Source: Diadema setosum (Eukaryota > Echinodermata > Echinoidea > Diadematoida > Diadematidae). From it: a stretch of 64,000 nucleotides of DNA. The stretch is taken from assembly GCF_964275005.1 (NCBI RefSeq), contig NC_092696.1:25612972-25676971 (forward strand), in the 5' to 3' direction. A program made the translations under genes and the position numbers. A model generated the notes under the pieces. The model was not told the origin of the DNA, searched no databases, and saw nothing but the letters and a program-made list of their open reading frames with translations. Of the stretch, positions 54,767-64,000 are shown in pieces. Positions within the stretch are counted from its first letter, which is position 1. The number at the start of each line of letters is the position of its first letter.

Positions 54767-57721
54767 AGTGAATAAGACATGCACCCTCTGTTGTGGAGAC
54801 ATGGGCAGCTGCTTCATTCTTGTTGGTCAAAAGTTTCGTTCATCTATTGACATCTCTTGGCAGTCTACTCAGGTAAGTCTCTGCTAAGTTTAGCATTAAC
54901 TCATGTAGAAAATGGTATTTTAATGCTGTAGTTGATATGAAAAAATATTTGCAATAGTTTCCATGTTGAATAGTTGTATTGTTCACCAGTCCCATCCAGT
55001 CAAAATTGTGTCGGGTGACGGTAGTGGTGTTTGCACATAGATTTATATACAAATATAGATCTATGATCATTCAGAAGAGTTTTTAACAGTCAAATGAAGT
55101 TGTATGCATGCAGTCTCCAGTGGTAATTTTGAAGAGAATTAAAATGCTGAGTCATCATAGATTTTTGTGATCTTTCAATTAGATCTAGGCCCTAGCCTAG
55201 GTAGTCTAACCTAGCCTCGGGTTCGTGATCTAACATAGGGCCGAAGCCAGGATAGGGTCCGGGCATAATATGGTATCACAGATTTTACTGAAATTGTGTG
55301 AATTCAATAAAGGATTCACTAGAATACAACTATTATTGTTTCCTTTATAGAACAAACTTGCTATGTGGTGTAATCAAAAGCATGTAGATCTAAACTTAGT
55401 CTAAACCTACATCAGGACCATAATGTAGACCTGGACTGAAAAAGCAATGGAGTTAATTCATAAAAGATAATTTAAGATCAATGCACAGTGTATTTGAATG
55501 TCATTCTTTTGGTTTATAAATATAAAAAAAAAGTAGAAAATGAACCTACTCTATTCCATTCAGGACAGGAATGGTGTTGCAGCAAAGGCAATTGCTATTC
55601 CTTCCTCAAGTTGGCAACACTAGAAATTTCAATTCTCTTTCTAGAATACAGTGTAGACTATACCTAGTTCTTGAGTGTCCGGACAGGTTGGGTATCCGAA
55701 CAGACAATTTTAGTATTTTAATTTCAACAAGATGGCATTGATTATTTTATGAATTTGTTGAGAATTATTGCTAGTATTATTCAAAATGAGATATACTCAT
55801 GATATTTTCTATTATCGGACGCATCATTTTGGCAAAATTGAAAATAAACACTAGACAATTTATTTTTGTTAAGCCTCTGGACACCCAACCCCCATACTAT
55901 TAATGCAATGATACCCAATTTGGTCTCCATTTCAGAAAAGCTTAAAAAGTTTGTGAAATTTTTTTTTTCTCTCTTTCTGTTCATCAGATAGTGAAGAAGA
56001 CATACACCCTCTCTTCCGAAGACATGCACCCTCTCTTCCGAAGACATGCACTCTCTCTTCCGAAGACATGGACTTCTGGTTGGACAAAATTAGGTAAGTT
56101 TAGCATTCATTCATCATAATGGTATCTTAAAGAAGATGCATAAGAGAAACTGAGAACAGTTGGATATGATATATTTTCTTGAAATGGGGGGGGGGGGGGG
56201 GGGAAGGGGGTTGATGAATCTAATATTGCATTCCATAAAGATATTTTTGTATTCTTCATAGTAATTGTGACAGGGCTTGTGTGAAATACAGCCTGTCATG
56301 ATACACCCCAAGATGGCCACCGTGTTTCACACTATGATTTTATTGATTTTGGCTAAAACCTTTATTGAGAAGTTTTAACACTTTTTTTTTTTCTATATTC
56401 TTACAAAGTCTTTCCCCATGATTATTGCTTATCACTTTATCACATTTCTTGAGCGTCCGGACAGGTTGGGTATCCGAGCAGACAATTTTAGAATTTTAAT
56501 TTCAAAAAGATGGCATTATTTTATGAATCTCTTGAGAATTATTGCTTATGTTATTCCAAAATTATATTCATGATATTTTCTATCATCTGATGCATAAGTT
56601 TAGCAAAACTGAAAATAAAAAAATAGACAGTTTACTTTTGTTAAGCCTTTGAACGCCCAACCCAATCCTATTTTAATTTAAAATTTAATACAATATTATC
56701 TAATTTTGGTCTCCATTGTATGTAGAAAAGCATGAAAAAAGGTTGAAAACATTTTTTTCTTTTTTTTCTCTTTCTGTTCATCAGATAGTGAAGAAGACAT
56801 TCAAGCACCCTCTCTTCTGAAGACATGGACTTCTGGTTGGACAAAATTAGGTAAGTTTAGCATTCATTAATTATAATTGTATCTTTATAACGAAGATGCG
56901 TAAGAGAAACTGAAAACAGTGGGGTATGATATGTTTGCTGGACATTTAAAAGATTTTTTTTAGGGGGGAGGGGCTGATGAATCTAATATTGCATTCCATA
57001 AAGATATTTTTGTATTCTTTTTTCTGTATTTTGAAATACAGCCTGTCATGATACACCCCAAGATGGCCACCATGCTTTACACTATGATTATATCGCATTT
57101 GCAGGGCTGTCAACATTGCGTGAGACATTTGAAGATTCAGGCAATATTTTAGCTGCTAAGGTAGTACTAAAGCAAATAAATACAGAATAGAATAAATAGA
57201 ATAAAGCCCAGAACTTTCCAACCAGCTGCATTAGCTGATACAAATGCCTTTATTCATTAGAAATAAGCCATCTAAAAAGCTGCAGCAGCTGAAATAAATG
57301 CCTTTGTTATTTAAAAATAAGTTATTTCAAGATAAGACATAAAGATCCCTGCCAATACACCCAGTATTAAAGAGAATTATTTTGACACTCAAACGAATAT
57401 TTTTAAAGCAATAGATATCATTGTCCAATGAACAAGATATTTGATTCAGCTGTTGGAAGTATGCTTCATCTTTTTCATTCAAATCATTGTGTTAAATTTT
57501 GTTTTAGCTGCCTGTTTCACCCTGCCAAGTAAAATTTAAAATGTCTCACGCAGTGTTGGCAGCACTGCATTTGGCTAAAACCCTAATCGAGAAGTTTTTA
57601 ACACTTTTTGCTATATTCTTACAAGTCTTTCACCATGATTATTGCTTATCGATTTGTCATATGTCATTTCTTCTTTTTTCCAGGATCAAGAGGAAGATAA
57701 TAAAGGTTGAGAATAGCAACA
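54767..57721 (+). repeat. Array of tandemly copied exon-like units
   Basis: Four units carry a related exon-like block with a CAG acceptor and mostly a GTAAGT donor. The blocks are at 54768-54870 (KVNKTCTLCCGDMGSCF), 55988-56092 (IVKKTYTLSSEDMHPLF; CTCTCTTCCGAAGACATG is itself repeated inside), 56786-56850, and a short last one at 57685-57721. Units two and three are ~775-bp duplicates sharing GTCCGGACAGGTTGGGTATC and CAGCCTGTCATGATACACCC. Unit four repeats only CTTACA...CACCATGATTATTGCTTAT. They may be 5' exons of the gene at 57.8 kb. Confidence 0.7.
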
Positions 57722-57783
57722 ATTAGCAAGTGTGCCGATGTGCAGATGCTACCCACAGTCCAGCAGCACATGTGTGATACATG

Positions 57784-60700
57784 ATGTCGAAGCTGTTCAG
57801 ACTAGTAAAGCCTGGCGAACTGGCTGAAGTAAAGCGGCCTCCATTGGACTGGACCCTCTGCATTCTCTGTCAAGAGAAATCGTCAGAATATCTTACCCAG
57901 CCTTGGAAGGGTAGAGGGCGAGGGAATCATGAAGCTAAAGGGACAAGTTATCAGTCATTCGCGACAAATCTGTTAAAATCTAAAGAACTAGGCAAAGTTC
58001 CTTTGAATGTTGTTCCTGAACAATTAGATGATGGGTCTGGCATTGAAGAGACATTACAAACGAACAAAGCAACGTGGCATAAGACTTGCCGGAATATGTT
58101 CAGTGACTTGAGATTTGATCGGCAAATAGAAAAGCGTGAACTAGAACCAGACAACGGCAACAGCTGCAGCAGCAGAGTTAAAGTGAGACGGACTAGTCTT
58201 CAAGACGACCATTCCACTGGACAGGATCAAGCTCTTTGTTTTTTCTGTGATAAAGAAGCTGGAACTGCAGGATTGCATGATGTTACGACAACCGGGATGG
58301 ACCAGACAGTTCGAAAGTATGCCACAGAGCTTCAAGATACAAGACTCCTGGCTAAATTGGCCCCAGGTGATATGATAGCACTGGATGCAAAGTATCACAA
58401 GACTTGCCTGTCGGATCTATACAACAGGTGTGTTGATTTATGAGAAATTGGTGTGAGGGGCGACCTGTGCTGATGTTTCATTGCCCAATGAAATATAGGT
58501 AAAGGATTATGGAGAGTTTTAAATGTTGATCACTGCCTAGATTGACAAAAAGTAGACACTGCCCATAAATCATGCGCCATGTTTTTATATCTCTATGGTT
58601 GTAATATTTTGGTGGGATGAATCATGATCTTAAATTAATTTTCAAACAGTTAAATATAATAATACAAAGTTAACAATCATAGGAAAAGTGCATATCAGTT
58701 TTTGTTTTGTTTTGTTTTGTTTTTTTTTTAGCACAGACCAAAATGTTCAAATCTACATAATAAAATGAGACTGCACTCACCATATTTGCAAATAACTAAT
58801 GGTCAAGTAGCAACTTTCTAGAAAATTAGTAAAAAGTTTTCCTCAAATCTTTTGTTTCATACCAGGCTTTATATCATTTGATGCTGATACATGCATTATT
58901 GTATCAAAGATCTGTGTGGTGGTGATATAAAATATGATATCAAAATTTGCTTTTTTTCAAAGGAATATATAAAAGTTTGTACCCTCCCAGCACAAAATTG
59001 CAAAATTCCTTTGGTTGCTTAGGCATCGATAAATAAAAACATGTAAAATTGTGTGTTCACTTTTGTATGTTTGTTTTATATATTTATGAATTAATTCAAA
59101 AGAATATTTGAATTCTGAACAGATATTTCAAAAATGTTTTAGACTTCAAACTTTACATTAATTTATGTTTCACATTCTCTCTATAGGTATAAACGGGTGA
59201 AAAACACAAGACTTCAAAGCTCTTCTGACAGTCACGACTCGTCCCATAAAAGTATCGCACTTGCGGAGCTGATCTCTTACATTGATGAAAGGAGGATGGT
59301 TGGGCCTAGTGTTCCTGTCTTCCGTCAATTGCCGACCTTGTCTCTGTGTACACAGAGCGCCTGGTGGAACTGAGTCCAGACAATACAGAGATAACGGTCA
59401 ATTCAACCCGCCTGAAAGAGCGTCTCCTATTGCATTGTCCATATCTGAAAGCTGTGAGGCAAGGAAGAGATGTTCTCCTGACATACGACACTGCGATCGG
59501 AGATGCCATCCAAATGACATGCTTTGATGATGATGATTCTGAAGCACTACAACTGGCAAAGGCAGCTTCAATTATCAGGAAACAACTTTTCTCCCATGGC
59601 AGAAAATTCAATGGATCCTTGATAAATGATTCAGCTGAAAACACAGTTCCTACCAGACTGCTGGCACTGGTCAATATGATCCTTGATGGTCCGAGTATCA
59701 AGTCGCAGACGCGAAAAGATGGTTCGTCGACACGAGCAGCTCAAACCATTAGTGAACTCATAATATTCAACAGCATACAGGGCAATCGTGTAACGAAAGA
59801 TGCAGTTCGACATAACGCTGACAGAGAGGTCCCTGTACCGACTTACATAGGCCTGAACGTTCATGCGCAGACACGAAATCGTGAGTTGATTGACAGCCTC
59901 CACAAGCATGGATTGTCAATATCATATGGTCGGGTTCTCAAAATATCATCATCTATCGCAAATGGCATCATCAATTGCTTTGAGGAGGATGGAGTAGTCT
60001 GCCCGCCTCAGTTGAAGAAAGATCTTTTCACGACAGGACAGGTTGACAACATTGATCATAATCCCAGCGCAACGACAGCAGTTGGCTCTTTTCATGGAAC
60101 TGCCCATTCCTTATGTCAGCACCCCACTGAGAACAATCAAGGAACAGATGCTGACCCGATAGGTCTCGTTGACATGGAAACAGACAAGCGAATCCATCCT
60201 CTTCCTCTGGCATACACAAACATCTTGCCTGCACCATCCATGCCGAAGGAATACAAAGCACCAGTGACGTACGGACCAATGCGACCAGATAGAGACAAGT
60301 TTGATGAAGACCGCAGTATGAGAAAAAATGGCTTGAAAAGCAGTTATCTTTGATGGAAGAAGGAGACCTTTCGGTTGGTGATTTTGTGTCTTGGGCTGCA
60401 TACCATGCAAATATGCAGATGCAACATACCTGTAAGCTGCCGACTACAATTGCACTGATGCCATTATTTCGTGAAGTATCACACTCATTTGCAACAATAA
60501 TGCATTGCATGTATACCAACCAACAAGCAACACACTTGTTAAACCCAGGACAAACACCAGTATTGACGATGGACCAACCTTTGTATGCCCTTGGGAAACA
60601 GATCCAGTGGCGATTCCCAGAGCGCTATGGTGAAGACAAGTATGTGATGATGTTAGGCCCTCTTCATATTGAAATGGCTGTCTTGAAAATGCTTGGTGAT

Positions 60701-61184
60701 TTGCTTGATGGGACTGGTTGGAGTAATGCTATCGCCCAAGCAGGAGTTGCTACACAAGTGACAGCGCATAGTTTCATTCATGCATCACATGTAGCAAGGA
60801 CAAGGAGAGCCCATCAAATTACTGCTTCTTCACTGTACATTCTCCAAAGGCAAGCTTTCAGGAAGGAAAAAGAATCAGCCATCCATGAGGATCCTGTCTC
60901 CGAGGAGAGCTTCACAGAATGGTGTGAGCAGCGGAGCAAGTTCCACCCTATGTTTCGATTTTGGAGCACAGTGCTTGATTTGGAACTGACTTTGTTGGCA
61001 TTTGTGTGATCGATTCGGACATCAAATTTTGAGCTGTACGTGCAGACATTGTCTCAACTAGCTCCATGGTTCTTTGCGCTAGACCATATCCACTATGCCC
61101 GTTGGATCCCTGTACACATAAAGGACATGACAAGACTTGCCGAGCAGTGCCCAGATGTACATGAACACTTCATGCTAAGAGTGC
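57784..61184 (+). pseudogene. Uncharacterised repetitive gene with paired CxxC...HxxxC modules, probably transposon-borne
   Basis: Exon 1 runs from ATG 57784 to a donor at about 58429 (LSDLYNR). Exon 2 starts after the TAG acceptor ending at 59187, and the splice restores N-R-Y-K-R. Two zinc-module-like repeats occur: CILCQEK...TWHKTC and CFFCDKE...YHKTC. Later motifs: TGQVDNIDHNPSATTAVGSF, LPLAYTNILPAP, LLNPGQTPVLTMDQPLYALG, KQIQWRFPERYGEDKYVMML, GPLHIEMAVLKMLGDL, VARTRRAHQITASSLYIL and WFFALDHIHYARWIPVHIKD. From memory this family is abundant in cnidarian, mollusc and echinoderm genomes; its biochemistry is unknown to me. The frame is interrupted a few times, and the conserved C-terminal part is cut off at 61184, where direct repeat B begins. 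Confidence 0.7.
58445..59187 (+). other. Intron of the CxxC...HxxxC gene
   Basis: AT-rich with (TTTTG)n at about 58697-58722. No exon is seen. Donor CAG/GTGTGT and acceptor TATAG/GTATAA give an in-frame join. Confidence 0.65.
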
Positions 61185-64000
61185 AGGTACACATATTTGG
61201 GGAATTGAGGATTTTTACTTGACTTCTGATTGACCCTGTTATAAGTTTATGCATTAAGTAATTTTCAAGGTATGAAGAAAGAGTGTAATTACAGTACAAA
61301 ATAGATTTTTTAAATTCAAACCTAACCATTGACCCTTAACCTTTGACCTTCTGGCTGGAAATTTCTCAGAGAATCTCCATTAGGTAATACATGTATATAT
61401 TAAGTTTTAAAACTAATAATACAAGCATTGCATACATTAGTATATGAGGGAAACAATAAAATTTTGAGGAGTTGACCTTGACTTTTGACCCCCTGACTAT
61501 TGACCCATGACCCCTAAATTTCCTAGATAACTCCCTGCCAGTCGGTACATGCATATGTACCATGTTCCATGAAGATACATTGAACCATTTGCGAGAAAAG
61601 TGAAATTGCAACATTTTCACCAAACCTTTGACCTTTTGACCTTTGAACTTATGACATGAAACTCTCTCTGGAGAATCTTTATGCAGTAGTACATGTCTAC
61701 ACTATGTTTCAATAAAATACCTTCGGGCATTGCATAGATATGGGGGAAATAGCAACATATTTAGCATTTGACCTTGACCTTTTGACCTTTGACCTCTTGC
61801 CAATGTCACTAAAATCTCCTCAACTAATTGCCCCATCATACATCATCCTTGGACCAAGTTTGGTGAAAGCTGCTTCATCCAGTTTTGAGTTATCACGTAA
61901 ACAGATAAATTTTAGGATTTGACCTTGATCTTTGGCCTTTGACCTCTGCCCGATTTCACTAATAAACTAATCATGTAATTGTCCCATCATACATCATCCT
62001 CGGACAAAGTATGGTGAAATTTGCTCGATCCAGTCTTGAGTTATCGCGTAAACGGATACAATTTCATGATTTGACTTTGACCTTTGACCTTTGGCCGATT
62101 CACCCAAAATCTAATCAAGTAATTGCTCCATCATACTTTATACTTGGATCAAGTTTGGTAAAATTCCAGTCAATATTTCCAAGTTATCGCGTATAAAAAC
62201 AAATGCGGACGTACGTACGTACGGACGGACAACCCGAAAACATAATGCCTCCGCCACCACTTCGTGGCGGAGGCATAAAAAGCATCATAACTCTTTCGAC
62301 CAACCAGCAATCAGGTTTTAATTATTTCATGAGAAAATGTTGCTTTGTTTTCGATCGATGACCGAAGCCCCGATGTAAATTGTGTACGGCTGCATACGTG
62401 AACTGCATACTAAGCTGCGTATGCTTGAGCTGTGCAATGTTGTGTGCTGTGTATAATCAGGGAGGTGTGAGAGAGGAGTGGAAACTCTTTTTACGATGCC
62501 CCAAGCAAGGAGGTGTGAGCCCAATGTAGATTTACTGGAATTAACTTGCTGAAAATGATATGCCAAAGTAACGATAAATCTGTCATTCTCACCTCGATTT
62601 TGTCCGCTGGCTATGAATCTTACATGTACGTAACACTACGCACCACTCCCGCAGTGCTCGTAAATATCCCCAGTAAGCGAGCTCTTTGAAGTCCGATGCT
62701 CGCCACCGCCACTCCAGTTGCTCTCGCTCGTCAGCCTGTGTCGGGGTTAGAGGGACCTCTACGATCATTGTTGGGCAGTGAAAAGCACAGCTTTGTGCTC
62801 ATGCGCAGTACACAGAGAAGCATCGATCGAAGTCTTGCAAGAATTGTGCCGTTTGAGTCAACAAAATCGAGCCAGAATCAGAGAAGTTACGAGGTAAAAT
62901 GTGATTTTTTATGAAAATATGAATGCTAATATTAATAAACGATTACTGAAAAATCCGCGGCGATTCACAAATTCTGAAACATGTAAAAAGATGGTAGAAA
63001 TGATGACCTTTCATCTGCTATTAGTCCCATTAGCGTGTTCTTGCGTGTTCTTTGTCAGCAACCTCTCGAAGTTTGTGTTTTTTACAGACTTGCCAACTTT
63101 TGCGGCGTATGAGGCCGTATTTTCTGGCGATCACTGTTGCTGAAATCAGTTGAGATTGTGATGTTTTGTATTGTTTAGATGACATATTTTCAACATTGAT
63201 AGTGCATAAATCTTAATTTCCTCCCGGATATTTGAACACGCTGTGCAATGAGTAGGCACGTTACTATCCCCGCACTGCGCGGCGGTGAAAATGTGCCAGT
63301 GTACGTGTGTGTCTGAATGGGAGAGCTTCTGGGGACTCCCCCAAAAATGCGGCTTTATCATGGGTTGCGTGTGGTTTTATACCTCAGATACTGGTTAAAC
63401 ATATTCATTACACTTCACCCTTCAATTTCGTATCCGATTTATACGGAGACTTGTATCGCGATTGCAAGCAGTGGACAAAGAAAGTGAAGCTAAAGTTCGA
63501 CCCGTTCCAACTGAAGGATCAGAACCTTAGCCTGGGATGAAAGGTATGTAGGATGATTAATCATATATCTATAAGTGCTCTTGTGAAATTTTATCGAAAT
63601 CTGTTGAAGCTAAATATTTTTTTTCGACCCGGAAATGATGCATGTCATGTCGTGTTTGCAACTTCGAAGCTCCGTCTGTGTGTGTGCGTACCCATGCATG
63701 CGATATGTGTGCGCGTGTACTGCCGATGTTGCATGGCGATGTTGTGAATGATGTGAAAAGAATGTCATTTATTGTCCCATTTTCTTGTATGAAAATACGG
63801 ATTGTGAATAGAAAATGATGAAAAATATGCATTATTTAGATATCATTCTTATATTATATGAAAAAAAAGCAGTCATTATAGCAACAATAAAGTGGATGTT
63901 TACGGATTTTATGGACATACTGGCGATGAAAATATGTGAATATCGAGTGAATATACATGTAGCTATTGCTGATCTAGACCAGACCTACATGATGTAACTT
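61175..64000. repeat. Long direct repeat, copy B (longer, runs off the right edge)
   Basis: 61175-61650 matches 47616-48083 and 62990-64000 matches 48092-49097. The interval 61650-62990 is present only here. The minisatellite element with TTGACCTTTGACC words ends at 62280 with CACTTCGTGGCGGAGGCATA; units of ~150-170 bp include AATTGTCCCATCATACATCA and GTTATCGCGTAAAC. The sequence 62281-62990 contains a half-site pair of the CAGGGAGGTGTGAG hairpin (62458 and 62505). Confidence 0.85.
63307..63540 (+). other. Open frame conserved between direct repeats A and B, unknown
   Basis: The frame ends with DLYGDLYRDCKQWTKKVKLK then FDPFQLKD and a stop, and is followed by a GTATGT donor-like site. The same C-terminal half is open in copy A at about 48515-48639 with one substitution (KDR for KDQ). 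Because both copies are very young duplicates, shared openness is weak evidence for coding. I do not recognise it. Confidence 0.3.

Noticed and set aside
62696-62914. A 72-codon frame as the first exon of a new gene
   Set aside because: There is a possible donor at its end, but no protein similarity, no promoter evidence, and no downstream exon I can join to it.
47432-64000. The long direct repeats as the ends of an LTR retroelement
   Set aside because: No TG...CA ends, primer-binding site, gag or reverse transcriptase appears, and the repeats include unrelated minisatellite sequence and an internal 1.34-kb difference.

Overview
This is eukaryotic DNA, most likely from a marine invertebrate deuterostome; an echinoderm such as a sea urchin is my best guess. 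It is AT-rich and has short exons with GT-AG introns. It is crowded with small inverted-repeat transposons, (CA)n/(GA)n/(TA)n tracts and TGACCTTTGACC-type minisatellites. The species call is inference. I see no bacterial features and no reverse transcriptase, capsid or envelope genes of a virus-like element.

Left part (1-24 kb): two very-long-chain fatty acid elongase (ELOVL) genes point away from each other. The minus-strand gene has its first three coding exons at 2817-685 and runs off the left edge. The plus-strand gene is complete in six coding exons (12699-23634), which join in frame to a 316-residue ELOVL4-like protein with the HVYHH histidine box and a C-terminal KKVK di-lysine ER signal. 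Coding exon 2 is exactly 188 bp in both genes with the same phases, so they are tandem-derived paralogues in divergent orientation. Introns and flanks are full of MITEs, several nested inside each other.

Middle part (24-37 kb): no convincing host gene. It holds a Penelope/LINE-type C-terminal relic, a 28-bp minisatellite, MITE copies, a near-perfect ~220-bp foldback hairpin, and a ~158-bp minisatellite element that repeats a perfect nuclear-receptor DR1 motif (AGGTCAAAGGTCA) four times.

Right part (37-64 kb): a graveyard and partial workshop of DNA-transposon-like genes. There are three diverged copies of a GDGR-DSPG transposase family (possibly Kolobok) at 38.1, 41.6 and 45.4-47.2 kb, and a LINE remnant with ORF1 and the start of the endonuclease (38.8-40.5 kb). 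A multi-exon transposase with a P-element/THAP9-like C-terminal half lies at 50.1-53.7 kb. An array of tandemly copied exon-like units follows at 54-57.7 kb. A gene of an uncharacterised, probably transposon-borne family with paired CxxC...HxxxC modules lies at 57.8-61.2 kb. Two almost identical direct repeats, 47.6-49.1 kb and 61.2-64.0 kb, bracket this last block, which suggests a recent ~13.5-kb duplication or an assembly duplication of two haplotypes.
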